Source of the DNA: an uncultured Lachnospiraceae bacterium
Lineage (GTDB): Bacteria > Bacillota > Clostridia > Lachnospirales > Anaerotignaceae
NCBI GenBank assembly: GCA_944384285.1
Contig: CALWSX010000169.1
Span: 1-18,977, forward strand
DNA length: 18,977 bases
Direction of reading: 5' to 3'
Shown: piece after piece, positions 1-8,179 of the stretch
Layout: each line of letters opens with the position of its first letter
Numbering within the stretch: position 1 is the first letter of the stretch
Notes under the pieces: generated by a model
The model's input: the letters and a program-made list of their open reading frames with translations, nothing else
Told to the model about the DNA's origin: nothing
The model's database searches: none
Position numbers and translations under genes: made by a program

Positions 1-69
1 AATTTTTAAAATCCACACATGTTTTTATTGAATTTTACTACTTTTTAATTTTTATTAAATGCAATGCTA

Positions 70-112
70 TAAAAAAATAGCCTCCTATGATAAATTGCCA
101 TAGAAAGCTATT
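70..112 (-). terminator. Rho-independent terminator after the TPR gene
   Basis: On the minus strand a 14-bp stem (76-89 pairing with 99-112, two G-U wobbles) with a 9-nt loop is followed directly by a run of seven T. It lies 20 nt past the TPR stop codon and closes the five-gene operon that begins with the LuxR-type regulator. Confidence 0.88.
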
Positions 113-131
113 ATTTCAATGTAAAAATTTA

Positions 132-938
132 TTATTTTTGTTTTTCCAATAATGCTTTAACATGATTATAATTATTTTCAAGACGTTTATAATCTACATT
201 ATTACCATAATATCTTAAAGTTTCTTTCATTGCCTTTTCATATATTTCCAAAGCACCTTTTAAGTCCTTTTTTAAATAAACAATATAGGCTTTCATTGCC
301 AAAGCACTACAGTAATGAGGGCTTCCGCCATTTTGTTCAAAGAGTTTTAAAGCAAGATCCATATATTCATTTGCTTTTTCTATATCAGGATTTTGTTTTC
401 TTAATAATGCCCCAACAAGATTGCTGTAGGTAGTTGCACACTCGTCCCATGCCTCTTCAATATTTTTAAACACATCAAGAGCACTTTCTGAATATTTCAT
501 AGCATCATCATCTTTTCCAAGCTCCAATGAAGCAACTGTCATATTATTGTATAAAGCCCCTACCTTATAATCCTTTTCCGTACCTTCTTTTAAATATATA
601 TCTTCTACTTTTTTATAAAGGCTCATTGCCTTTTGAGTATCCCCACATGCTCTATATATATTAGCTACATTCAAATATGTAGTAACACCTTCTATTGTAT
701 CTGCAATATGGTGTTCTTCTGTAATTTCTATAGCTCTGTTTGCAAATGACCATGCTTTTTCATAAACGCTGATACTGCGGTAATATCCCATTAACTCATT
801 AATCATAGTAAGTTCAGCTTGCCATTCACCTTGTTCTTTTGCTATATCTGATTGTTCTTCAAGATATGCTACTGCTTCTTTTTGTCTTTCTTCAATAAAT
901 AATGCATCTGCTTTTTCAAGTATTTTTTTAATATCCAT
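132..938 (-). CDS. Tetratricopeptide repeat (TPR) protein
   Basis: This is a 268-residue, all-helical, soluble protein with no signal peptide or membrane segment. Consecutive helix pairs with the TPR signature (small residue, then Y/F, then A at fixed spacing, as in NVANIYRACGDTQKAMSLYK and ALYNNMTVASLELGKDDDAM) run from about residue 45 to 245, enough for five or six repeats. TPR proteins are protein-protein or peptide-binding scaffolds, and no catalytic domain is fused. The ATG at 938 follows a GGGGGAG ribosome site. It is the last gene of the LuxR-HesB-PPOX-MATE-TPR operon, 38 nt behind the MATE gene, and is followed by a strong terminator. The fold call is safe. The binding partner is unknown, and a role in sensing or regulation within the operon is only inference. 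Confidence 0.85.
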   Translation of the reverse strand: MDIKKILEKADALFIEERQKEAVAYLEEQSDIAKEQGEWQAELTMINELMGYYRSISVYEKAWSFANRAIEITEEHHIADTIEGVTTYLNVANIYRACGDTQKAMSLYKKVEDIYLKEGTEKDYKVGALYNNMTVASLELGKDDDAMKYSESALDVFKNIEEAWDECATTYSNLVGALLRKQNPDIEKANEYMDLALKLFEQNGGSPHYCSALAMKAYIVYLKKDLKGALEIYEKAMKETLRYYGNNVDYKRLENNYNHVKALLEKQK

Positions 939-976
939 AATTCTCCCCCTTTCAAATATCCTTTAATTTTAAAAAT

Positions 977-2353
977 TTACTGTTTTTTTAATATATAAGC
1001 TTCTTCTTTTTTCATATTTTTATTTAACAAATAGAAAACAAAAAGTGCGCCAAAAAGACATATTACATCAGTTGTCGGTTGTCCGCTTGCGACACCTTTC
1101 ATACCAAAAAGTCCATTCAAAAGGAATGTTATAGGTATATTAAAAATAAGCTGGCGAATAGCAAGCATGATAAGTGAATATTGCCACTTGCCTACAGCCT
1201 GACAAAGAGTGCTTACCAAAAGTATAATGGCCATAAACGGTGTAGAAAGCATATAATGCCTCATAATTATGACTCCGGCCTGTATTGTATCTGCATCATT
1301 AATAAATACTCTTACTATTGCTGCACTAAATATAAGAGAAAGAACCATTATGATACACGAAAGTATTTCTGTTAATCCTATAGCATATTTATTTACAGCC
1401 CTTACTCTATTAAAGTTTTTAGCACCATAGTTATAACCAATAAGAGGTAAAACACCCTGTCCAACACCATGAACAGTATAAATGGAGATAAAACTTATAC
1501 GGTTAACAACTCCCCAGCCTGCTACTGCCGCATCTCCGTACAAAGAATAAAGCGATGTTTGTATAATACAACCTGTTGCCCCAAGTACTGTAAGGCATCC
1601 GGAAGGAAGACCAACTAACACAATATCTTTTAAAAGCTTCCACGAAAGTCCGCCTTTAAAAGGTGTAAGAGTTATATAAGAAGTTTCTTTTATTCTTATA
1701 TACACAATAATAAAGAATATCAAAGATACACAGTTTGAAATAAGAGTAGCTATAGCAGCTCCTGCAACTCCCATATCTGCACCAAAAATAAATATAGGGT
1801 CAAGTATACAGTTCAAAAGACCTCCAAGCATAAGACCTCTGCTCGCTATTTTTGCATGACCTTCTGCTCTGAGCAAATTGCTTATTACTATGGATAAAAC
1901 TGTAGGAATACCACCAATAACAAAAACTATCATCATATAAGATGATGCTGATACAAAAGATTGATCACTTGCCCCTGCTGCATAAAGGAGAGGTTTTTCA
2001 AATATGAAAAAAAGTGCACAAATTATTGCCATAAATATTAATGCGCCCCAAAAGCCATGAGACGAAACTCTTGAAACTTTATCATAATTTTTTTCTCCAA
2101 GAGCTCTGGACATTACACTATTTGTACCTATCCCCCACAAACTTGCAAAAGCATTCAAAAACTGATAATACGGAAAAGCTACAGTAAGCCCTGCAAGTTG
2201 AGATGGGTTATTAAGCATACCGACAAAAAACGTATCCGCCAAACTGTATATTATTGTGATAAGCATACTTGCTAATGATGGAATAACAAATCTGGAAACT
2301 GCCTGCGGTACAGGAAGTACCTCAAATACTTCCTTATTTACTTCTTTTGCCAT
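977..2353 (-). CDS. MATE family multidrug/metabolite efflux transporter
   Basis: This is a 458-residue integral membrane protein with about twelve hydrophobic segments, the usual MATE length. MATE pumps export cationic drugs, flavins or metabolites in exchange for Na+ or H+. Typical features are the N-terminal stretch FVIPSLASMLITIIYSLADT, the motif VGMLNNPSQLAGLTVAFP, and the pseudo-repeat in the second half with GYNYGAKNFNRVRAV, which mirrors SRALGEKNYDKVSRV in the first half. The ATG at 2353 follows a GGGAGC site. The gene sits 27 nt behind the PPOX-fold gene and 38 nt ahead of the TPR gene, so it is co-transcribed with the LuxR-type regulator. Substrate cannot be read from the sequence. 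Export of a toxic metabolite linked to the neighbouring glycyl radical enzyme is a hypothesis from context. Confidence 0.93.
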   Translation of the reverse strand: MAKEVNKEVFEVLPVPQAVSRFVIPSLASMLITIIYSLADTFFVGMLNNPSQLAGLTVAFPYYQFLNAFASLWGIGTNSVMSRALGEKNYDKVSRVSSHGFWGALIFMAIICALFFIFEKPLLYAAGASDQSFVSASSYMMIVFVIGGIPTVLSIVISNLLRAEGHAKIASRGLMLGGLLNCILDPIFIFGADMGVAGAAIATLISNCVSLIFFIIVYIRIKETSYITLTPFKGGLSWKLLKDIVLVGLPSGCLTVLGATGCIIQTSLYSLYGDAAVAGWGVVNRISFISIYTVHGVGQGVLPLIGYNYGAKNFNRVRAVNKYAIGLTEILSCIIMVLSLIFSAAIVRVFINDADTIQAGVIIMRHYMLSTPFMAIILLVSTLCQAVGKWQYSLIMLAIRQLIFNIPITFLLNGLFGMKGVASGQPTTDVICLFGALFVFYLLNKNMKKEEAYILKKQ

Positions 2354-2380
2354 ATGTATGCTCCCTTTCTGTGAAAAAAA

Positions 2381-2779
2381 TCATTTTAAACAGGAATATT
2401 CACCAAAAAGTGTAAAATATTCCACTTTTTCAAGCTCAAGATAAAACGCCCCAACTGTTTCTTCTGTTAAACGTCCTTTAAAAATAGGACACTCCAAAAC
2501 TTTTGAGAGTATTTCTTTATCTGAAACCGGATATGCTCTTCCTTTAATTCTAAGCCATTTTTCCGGTGTACTTGCGCAAATCTCAAAATCAGGTTTTGCC
2601 AAAGTTTGTTTAGCCATATCTTTTGTATTGCTAATAGCAATAATAAGTTCATCTTTAATTTCTTCTATGTAACCAAGAGGACGAACTCTAGGCATGCCTT
2701 CTTCTGTAGTTGCATAAAAAAACATTCCTGTTTCTTTTATAAAATCTAATATTTTTTTATTTAAATTTTCTTTTCCCAT
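2381..2779 (-). CDS. Pyridoxamine 5'-phosphate oxidase-fold (FMN-binding) family protein
   Basis: This 132-residue protein has the split-barrel layout of small PPOX-like flavoproteins: an N-terminal helix, then FFYATTEEGMPRVRPLGY (residues about 20-37, the usual flavin-contacting region with PRVRPL), then TKDMAKQTLAKPDFEIC and a final WLRIKGRAYPVSD strand. Proteins of this small single-domain type bind FMN or related flavins and act as reductases of uncharacterised substrates. They are not the vitamin B6 enzyme itself. The gene is third in the LuxR-led operon, 22 nt behind the HesB-like gene. Family membership is firm, but cofactor and substrate are not shown by the sequence. Confidence 0.82.
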   Translation of the reverse strand: MGKENLNKKILDFIKETGMFFYATTEEGMPRVRPLGYIEEIKDELIIAISNTKDMAKQTLAKPDFEICASTPEKWLRIKGRAYPVSDKEILSKVLECPIFKGRLTEETVGAFYLELEKVEYFTLFGEYSCLK

Positions 2780-2801
2780 TATACATCATCTCCCTAAAAA
2801 A

Positions 2802-3095
2802 TCAAACACGTTCTCTTAAATCTATTGATCTTTTGGTTGTTAATATAGGTATATCTCTTGCAGCATCTATAGTAATGCATTCTGCAAGTTCCATAAGTTT
2901 TTTATCTACAAAAAACATATATCCATACTCTAAAAAAATCTCATCATTTGGTTCCGGTTCTCCCGGAACAAGTCTTAACTCATCTCTGCATGCGTTACAA
3001 GTAGGTTTTAAATGTACAATCTTAAAATTTATTTGTCCCTTAGGGGCAAAAAATGTTTCAAGCATATTAAATCCTTCTTTTGTTATCTTAATCAT
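2802..3095 (-). CDS. Small HesB/IscA-like protein (possible Fe-S-related)
   Basis: This is a 97-residue cytosolic protein. The start MIKITKEGFNMLETFF and the middle section ELRLVPGEPEPNDEIFLEYG, followed by a hydrophobic strand and ITIDA, resemble the small HesB/IscA-like proteins common in Clostridia (central acidic PxxND turn, then a strand). Cysteines are C33, C36 and C73. The C-terminal CGC motif of true A-type Fe-S carriers is absent, so classical cluster-carrier function is doubtful, although C33-x-x-C36 could bind metal. It lies between the LuxR-type regulator (26 nt) and the PPOX-fold gene (22 nt), next to an operon that encodes an Fe-S radical enzyme activase. The family call is a pattern judgement and moderate only. 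Confidence 0.55.
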   Translation of the reverse strand: MIKITKEGFNMLETFFAPKGQINFKIVHLKPTCNACRDELRLVPGEPEPNDEIFLEYGYMFFVDKKLMELAECITIDAARDIPILTTKRSIDLRERV

Positions 3096-3121
3096 ACTAA
3101 GCCCACCTTATTATAAGTCTA

Positions 3122-3814
3122 TTAAAATACAAGATAAATTTTAGATTTTTGAGCAGAAATCAATTCCAAAGCTATAGCAACTGCAGATGACCTGTTTTCT
3201 ACTCCCATCAAATCAAAAATATTTGAAATATGTTTTTTTACTGTGCTTAAACTTAAGTTTAAAATAATTGCAATATCTCCATTGCTTTTTCCTTGGCACA
3301 GCCAATACATAACTTCTGCTTCTCTGTCAGAAAAGCCATGTTTTTTAAGTATTTTAATACTTGAAATCTTTTCTTCCTCTTCTTCATCTGATTTATTTGT
3401 GACAATTTCTGGTGTTTTTATGTCTCCAAGATTTTTTATATCTTCAATGTTAACTATAGCATCACAAAAATAAGCATAGTTTTTACCTATAAGCCATAAA
3501 TCTTGTCTTTTTTTTGCTTCCCAGAATTGGTTGAACATTTTTTCATCTGAAAAATGCATAAGTACAATACGAGTTACCGGCTTATCAGAAAAAATTGCTT
3601 TATTATGTTCAATAGGTCTGTTATTCTCATCTAAAATAAGTTTATTAAGAAATGTAGCCCCTACTGTATTAGACAATTCTTCAACTCCCGGTACTATATC
3701 ACCGAAATAACGTTTTGGTAAGATTACTTGATTATGTGCTATTAAAAACATATTTTCCACCCACTTTATCATTAAATCAGACACAAGGTTACTTTTATCT
3801 CGTTCAGCACGCAA
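3122..3814 (-). CDS. LuxR-type helix-turn-helix transcriptional regulator
   Basis: The C-terminal 65 residues or so form a LuxR/GerE DNA-binding domain: GFSDREAEVMYWLCQGKSNG, then LNLSLSTVKKHISNIFDLMG, then NRSSAVAIALE. The N-terminal 140 residues match no sensor family I can name. There is no receiver aspartate pattern and no clear autoinducer pocket. It heads the operon with the HesB-like, PPOX, MATE and TPR genes and lies just downstream of the GRE operon, so it is the obvious candidate regulator for one or both. The start is uncertain. The longest version begins at a TTG (3814) with no ribosome site, at the foot of a long hairpin. Internal ATGs at 3772 and 3751 would give proteins 14 or 21 residues shorter, and the latter is preceded by GGGTGG. 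Confidence 0.85.
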   Translation of the reverse strand: MRAERDKSNLVSDLMIKWVENMFLIAHNQVILPKRYFGDIVPGVEELSNTVGATFLNKLILDENNRPIEHNKAIFSDKPVTRIVLMHFSDEKMFNQFWEAKKRQDLWLIGKNYAYFCDAIVNIEDIKNLGDIKTPEIVTNKSDEEEEEKISSIKILKKHGFSDREAEVMYWLCQGKSNGDIAIILNLSLSTVKKHISNIFDLMGVENRSSAVAIALELISAQKSKIYLVF

Positions 3815-3859
3815 AGGGTTATCATACTTGTGAAAATTTCAAGTAAGTGATAACCCCTT
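3814..3859. repeat. Long imperfect inverted repeat in the LuxR leader
   Basis: The arms 3814-3830 and 3840-3859 pair around a 9-nt loop. The shared core is GGTTATCA/TGATAACC plus ACTTG/CAAGT, with a few extra bases in the right arm. On the minus strand there is no T-run after it, so it is not a good terminator for the upstream GRE-YczE operon. It covers the region where the ribosome site of the LuxR-type gene would be expected. It could be a protein operator or an RNA structure that controls translation. Confidence 0.65.
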
Positions 3860-3870
3860 ACTATATTTAA

Positions 3871-3888
3871 TTAATTGCTTTAATTGCT
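3871..3888. repeat. Tandem 9-bp direct repeat
   Basis: TTAATTGCT occurs twice in a row, without change, between the YczE stop codon and the LuxR-leader hairpin. In AT-rich DNA this may be chance, but with the nearby hairpin it could be part of a binding site in the control region of the regulator gene. Confidence 0.4.
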
Positions 3889-3900
3889 TAAAATTTTACT

Positions 3901-3906
3901 ATTATA
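3901..3906 (-). promoter_or_regulatory. Possible -10 element for the LuxR-type gene
   Basis: A perfect TATAAT on the minus strand lies 13 nt past the YczE stop codon and about 90 nt before the LuxR-type gene. The -35 region 17 nt upstream is poor (ACTTAA). If used, the leader would carry both the direct repeat and the hairpin. In sequence this AT-rich a single hexamer is weak evidence. Confidence 0.3.
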
Positions 3907-3919
3907 TGTAATTACTTAT

Positions 3920-4633
3920 TTAATTAAGTGAAGCCTCAACTGTCTGTTCTAATTGTTCAGGCTGTTTTCCCCATAAGAAAACTTTTAATTTCTCACGGAA
4001 CAGCTTACTCCAAAACTTAAGCATTGTTCCTACACCAAGTGCAGCTATTATGGTTCCGATCCAAATACCTTGATAACTATGTAAAAATACTAAGGAAAGA
4101 ATTAAAGATGCTGCAACTATACAAAGGTCAAAAATTCTTTTTACATTTCCTAAAGGTTTTTTTACCAACCAAGCAAAAGCAACTGCCAATGCATCAGGTG
4201 GAATTGCCATAATATCTGCCTCTAAATATGCCATAAGACCCAAACCGAGTATTATTACACCTATTATAACAAATATTAACTGTATATACCATACATTTGG
4301 TATACCAAGAGGTGAAATCAGCCATTTGCTGAAATCAGTGAAGTAACCAAACATAATCGCTGCCGGAAACTGCAAAATATATATAAGTTTAAATTTTTTA
4401 CGATATACAATAGCTTCAATTATGATATAACATCCATACGCAACCCATGTACCTGTACCAATACTAATGTTTAAAATTCTACTTACAACATATGGCAATG
4501 TCGTAACAGGAGAAACTCCAAAATCAGAATTGACAGCAAACGCAATCCCTAAACTCATTATAAACAAACCAATAACATATATGACAAGGCGTTTTATAGT
4601 CATGGGTTTTCCTAAAAATTTTACATTACTCAT
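3920..4633 (-). CDS. YczE/YyaS-type (DUF6198-like) membrane protein, copy 1
   Basis: This 237-residue membrane protein has about five hydrophobic segments and a basic C-terminal tail. It carries the family-typical VNSDFGVSPVTTLPYVVSR after the first membrane segment and LEADIMAIPPDALAV in the fourth, reminiscent of YczE/YitT proteins. These are uncharacterised transporter-like proteins. Its ATG (4633) overlaps the activase stop by one base (TAATG), so translation is coupled to the GRE activase and the protein very probably serves the same pathway, for example by moving substrate or product. A second, closely similar 237-residue copy lies upstream of the GRE at 8550-9263. The two share long identical blocks and differ mainly in the tail and a few membrane positions. 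The transport role is inference. Confidence 0.85.
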   Translation of the reverse strand: MSNVKFLGKPMTIKRLVIYVIGLFIMSLGIAFAVNSDFGVSPVTTLPYVVSRILNISIGTGTWVAYGCYIIIEAIVYRKKFKLIYILQFPAAIMFGYFTDFSKWLISPLGIPNVWYIQLIFVIIGVIILGLGLMAYLEADIMAIPPDALAVAFAWLVKKPLGNVKRIFDLCIVAASLILSLVFLHSYQGIWIGTIIAALGVGTMLKFWSKLFREKLKVFLWGKQPEQLEQTVEASLN

Positions 4634-5586
4634 TATTTAGAATCCCCCTTTTCTGTTCCGCCAATTTTACAAATAAGTCCATAAGATCTGAAAATATCAC
4701 GAATAGTTTCCATACGTTCATTTGATGGAGATTCTACACTCTCTCCAAGTGGGTATTCTATTCCCAAACCTATATATTTACCCATACCCATACGATGATA
4801 TGGAAGGATATGAACTTCTCTTATGCCTATTTCTTTAGCGTATTGAGCGGTCGCATGCATATTTTCGTTTGTATCATTTGCACCAGGAATTACCGGTATA
4901 CGAATAATTGCTTCTGTGCTTGTTTCGCTTACTATTTTGCGGAGATTTTCAAGTATAACCTCATTTGTTACGCCTGTAAGCTCTTTATGTATCTCCGGAT
5001 CCATATGTTTTATATCATAAAGTACTAAATCTGTATATTTTAATACTTCTTTAAACACATCCCATGCCACATACCCGCAGGTTTCCATTGCTGTATGTAT
5101 ATAATTATCCTGACATTCGATAAAAAGCTCTTTAACAAACTCCGGATGTACCATAGGTTCTCCACCGGACACTGTCACACCCCCGCCGGATTTACGGAAA
5201 AATGGTTCATCATCTAAAAGAATGTCCATTACTTCATCAACTGTCATATTTTTCCCAACTTTTTCAATGGCTGCGGAGTAGCATGAATGTTCGCACATAT
5301 CCTGATCCTCGCAGTTTACACAAATACTGTGATCAAATATAGGATTTCCTCCTATTTCATCAGGGAGCTTAACAGCTCCCTTTGTGCAAAAGCTTAGACA
5401 GCGAAAACAATGTGTACACTTAGTAGGAACATGAATGATATCGGATTTAAATACTTGAGATTCAGGGTTTGCACACCACTTACAGCTAAGCGGACACCCT
5501 TTGAAAAAAACTGTTGTTCTTATACCAGGTCCATCTTGAATAGAAAAACCTTGAATGTTAAATATAATAGCTTTTAAATCACTCAT
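4633..5586 (-). CDS. Glycyl radical enzyme activating enzyme (radical SAM)
   Basis: This 317-residue radical-SAM protein uses a 4Fe-4S cluster and S-adenosylmethionine to remove a hydrogen from the glycine of its partner GRE. The radical-SAM motif is C31-x3-C35-x2-C38 in FFKGCPLSCKWCANPESQ. It is followed by two ferredoxin-like cysteine sets, C57/C60/C63/C67 and C89/C92/C98/C102, as in the activases of choline, glycerol and arylacetate GREs and unlike the shorter pyruvate formate-lyase activase. GGEPMVHPEF (SAM-binding GGE motif) and the C-terminal HILPYHRMGMGKY are intact. The ATG at 5586 follows GGGGGGAT. It lies 39 nt behind the GRE gene and overlaps the YczE gene by one base. A decayed copy of its C-terminal half is present at 9358-9645. 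Confidence 0.96.
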   Translation of the reverse strand: MSDLKAIIFNIQGFSIQDGPGIRTTVFFKGCPLSCKWCANPESQVFKSDIIHVPTKCTHCFRCLSFCTKGAVKLPDEIGGNPIFDHSICVNCEDQDMCEHSCYSAAIEKVGKNMTVDEVMDILLDDEPFFRKSGGGVTVSGGEPMVHPEFVKELFIECQDNYIHTAMETCGYVAWDVFKEVLKYTDLVLYDIKHMDPEIHKELTGVTNEVILENLRKIVSETSTEAIIRIPVIPGANDTNENMHATAQYAKEIGIREVHILPYHRMGMGKYIGLGIEYPLGESVESPSNERMETIRDIFRSYGLICKIGGTEKGDSK

Positions 5587-5625
5587 AACATATCCCCCCG
5601 TTGTTAAAATAATATTATTGAAAAA

Positions 5626-8100
5626 TTACCAAGTATGGCTGGTACGTTCGATAATTTCATCCTGTACAGGTGGCGCTAATGTTACAAAGTAAGCACTGAA
5701 GCCGGCAACACGAACGATTAAGTCTTTGTTTTCTTCCGGATTCTTTTTAGCTTCTAATAATTTTTCCTGTGTTACACAGTTAAACTGAATCTGGTAACCA
5801 CCTTCGTCAAAGTATGTCTTAATAAGGTCAAGGAATTTATCAATATTTTCTCTACCTTCTAAAGCTGTTGGGTGGAATTTCATGTTAAAGTGAGTAGAAC
5901 CATATACTACAGGGTCAATTAATTTAACTGCTGATTTAATAACAGCTGTTGGACCACTCTTATCTGTACCAGGTGTTGCAGAAAGTGTTGCGTCTGTAAA
6001 TGTCATACCAGCTTTTCTTCCGTCTGGTGAAGCCCAGCTTCTCATACCAAATGGATAATGTCCTGTAACTGAATATGCTGAAGGAGTGATTGTTTCACGT
6101 CCCATATAGTCTGGTCTGCGGTTATGAATTTCTGCAAAGTCTGCATGTAACTGACGTCCGATATCATCTACGTAATCATCGTTATTCCCATATTTAGGAG
6201 CTTTCAAGCAAAGATTTTGAATATCTTCATATCCTACCCAGTCAGCTTTGATTGCTTTTACAAGTTGATCCATTGTGATAACTTTATCGTCATAAACAAG
6301 TTTTTTGATAGCTGCCAATGAGTTTGTTGTATCTACGTTACCGGAAATACATACACCGTCACCCCAGTTATATCTTGCACCACCGTCTACAACGTCCATA
6401 CCTCTTGCAAGACAGTCATATGTAACAGCTGAAAGTAATGGGCAAGGGAAGTCTCTCATTACGTTCCATTCTAATGTAGAAATGTCACGACAAATAATTA
6501 CCCAATATTCATAATATTTAATTAACTGAGCATAAAATTCTTCCCATGTTTTACATTCACATGGATCTCCGAAAGCCGGTCCTATATGTTTTCCACTCTT
6601 AATATCAACACCATTTGATAACATAAACTCAAGTGGTTTATACATATTGAAACGAGCTTCCCAAGCACCGTCTGTCATACCAGGTATAACTGACTGTACA
6701 CAACCTGAAACAGCCTGATTACGGATATCTTCAATAGGTCCGCTTTCATGGAGTAAACGACGTTTCATAGCAACTTCCTGGCCATGGAATGATGGCTGGC
6801 CAATACCTGTTGCAACAAGCTCAGCACATTTAACGAGGAATTTATGTGATAATTTGTTATGATACATAACAGCTAATAATGGTTCTGGACACTGAGCTCT
6901 ACGCTGTGCTTCAATTACTAAATAGTCTAATTCGTTTGTAGCATCTTCGCCAGTCTTAGGATCTAAACCACCAAGTGTAAGCTGCTGAGCAATACGGCTT
7001 GAGTTCCATAATGCTAACTCAGGAGACATAACAAAGTTCTGAGTATTTACTTTTAAGAACCAGTACTGGATCCAATCGATTACTTCGTCATCTGTGATAC
7101 GTCCAGCTTCGATATCATCTTTATAGCAACGGTACATATACTGTGGGAAACGAAGTGGTGCATGGTCAACTGTCATACATAAGTTCTGCCATCCACCCAT
7201 TGTGATGAACCATAATGACTGGATTGCTTCTTTAAATGTACGAGCAGGATTTGCTGGTACCCAATCACAAGCTTCAGCCATTTGTTCAAGTTCTGCTTTA
7301 CGTTCTGGGTCTTTTTCAACTGCTGCAGCTTCTCTTGCTGCTTCTGCATATCTATGTGCCTGATGAATTAAAGCTTCACAAGAAATAATACAAGCTTCAT
7401 AGAATTCCCATTTTTTGTAGTCCGGCATAGGACTTATTGCTGTATTAAATGTATCTTCTTTTGGAACTTCACCTGCTGATGGGTCTGGGTGATCAACATT
7501 CCAAATTTTTAATTTTGACTGATAATCTTTACATCTTTCAATTATGTAATTTAAACCTTTGTTGATTACAGTGTCATGATCTGGGAATGTTGTTGTTCCC
7601 ATGTCGTCATCAAAGTTTAAGCCAACACCGATATCAATTAATTCCTGAACATCAAGTCCATAACGGCTCTGAATGATTGGACGTACACGGTCTTTAACTG
7701 CGTTTCCTACCCAATATTCACCACATTTTCTGATAATTTCTTTTTCTTCTTCTGTCGCATATGCAGAACCTCTCTGTAATGCAAATTCATCTCTATCAAT
7801 TGCCCATTCAAATTCTCTGAAAGGCTGGAAGTAACTTCCGTAAACATAGTCTGTTAAGTGACCACAAATAGGGTTTTCGTCTACCCATACTTTTTTCTCA
7901 CGGCTTAATCTATCAAATACCATAGCTTTAAGCATATTAGGGCTTTTTGTAAAACCATATTTTTGATAAATTTCTGTTTCTATAACAAGTTTACGTGTAT
8001 CAATATGTGGTTCTGCTGCAAATAATTTTTCTTTTGCTTCTTTTACTTTTGGTGTCAAAGTATCCCTTTTAGTATAGTTAAGATTAATTCTTCTAGACAT
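5626..8100 (-). CDS. Glycyl radical enzyme of unassigned substrate (PFL/GRE superfamily)
   Basis: This is an 824-residue cytosolic enzyme with a PFL-like N-terminal domain and a C-terminal glycine-radical domain. The radical glycine is G800 in VRVAGFSAYFVTL, 24 residues from the end. The catalytic cysteine is C467 in QAVSGCVQSVIPG. After activation the glycyl radical oxidises C467 to a thiyl radical that attacks the substrate. Length and C/G spacing fit the diol/choline/hydroxyproline/isethionate GRE group (about 790-850 aa) and not formate-lyases, which have two adjacent cysteines. The position two after the cysteine is Gln469, where characterised eliminases and arylacetate decarboxylases have a catalytic Glu. 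PSAYSVTGHYPFG and SWASPDGRKAG are the usual active-site segments. The gene has a perfect AGGAGGT site before the ATG and its own promoter. No microcompartment genes or targeting extension are present. Family is certain, reaction unknown. Confidence 0.97.
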   Translation of the reverse strand: MSRRINLNYTKRDTLTPKVKEAKEKLFAAEPHIDTRKLVIETEIYQKYGFTKSPNMLKAMVFDRLSREKKVWVDENPICGHLTDYVYGSYFQPFREFEWAIDRDEFALQRGSAYATEEEKEIIRKCGEYWVGNAVKDRVRPIIQSRYGLDVQELIDIGVGLNFDDDMGTTTFPDHDTVINKGLNYIIERCKDYQSKLKIWNVDHPDPSAGEVPKEDTFNTAISPMPDYKKWEFYEACIISCEALIHQAHRYAEAAREAAAVEKDPERKAELEQMAEACDWVPANPARTFKEAIQSLWFITMGGWQNLCMTVDHAPLRFPQYMYRCYKDDIEAGRITDDEVIDWIQYWFLKVNTQNFVMSPELALWNSSRIAQQLTLGGLDPKTGEDATNELDYLVIEAQRRAQCPEPLLAVMYHNKLSHKFLVKCAELVATGIGQPSFHGQEVAMKRRLLHESGPIEDIRNQAVSGCVQSVIPGMTDGAWEARFNMYKPLEFMLSNGVDIKSGKHIGPAFGDPCECKTWEEFYAQLIKYYEYWVIICRDISTLEWNVMRDFPCPLLSAVTYDCLARGMDVVDGGARYNWGDGVCISGNVDTTNSLAAIKKLVYDDKVITMDQLVKAIKADWVGYEDIQNLCLKAPKYGNNDDYVDDIGRQLHADFAEIHNRRPDYMGRETITPSAYSVTGHYPFGMRSWASPDGRKAGMTFTDATLSATPGTDKSGPTAVIKSAVKLIDPVVYGSTHFNMKFHPTALEGRENIDKFLDLIKTYFDEGGYQIQFNCVTQEKLLEAKKNPEENKDLIVRVAGFSAYFVTLAPPVQDEIIERTSHTW

Positions 8101-8151
8101 GTTACATACCTCCTTATTAATATCTTTATATTTTTGTTAATTTACTTTTAA

Positions 8152-8166
8152 ATTAATGCCATTAAT
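8152..8166. promoter_or_regulatory. Perfect 15-bp palindrome in the GRE leader
   Basis: ATTAATGCCATTAAT is a perfect inverted repeat (7-bp arms around one base). It lies just past the expected transcription start of the GRE promoter, a normal place for a repressor or LuxR-type regulator site. The function is not shown, and AT-rich palindromes arise by chance. Confidence 0.45.
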
Positions 8167-8179
8167 TCTTTGTGACTTC

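Noticed and set aside
5626..8100. Naming the GRE as choline, glycerol, hydroxyproline, isethionate or hydroxyphenylacetate enzyme
   Set aside because: Length is close to several of these, but the GCVQ loop and neighbours (no microcompartment, no small decarboxylase subunit, no alcohol or aldehyde dehydrogenase) do not support a specific name.
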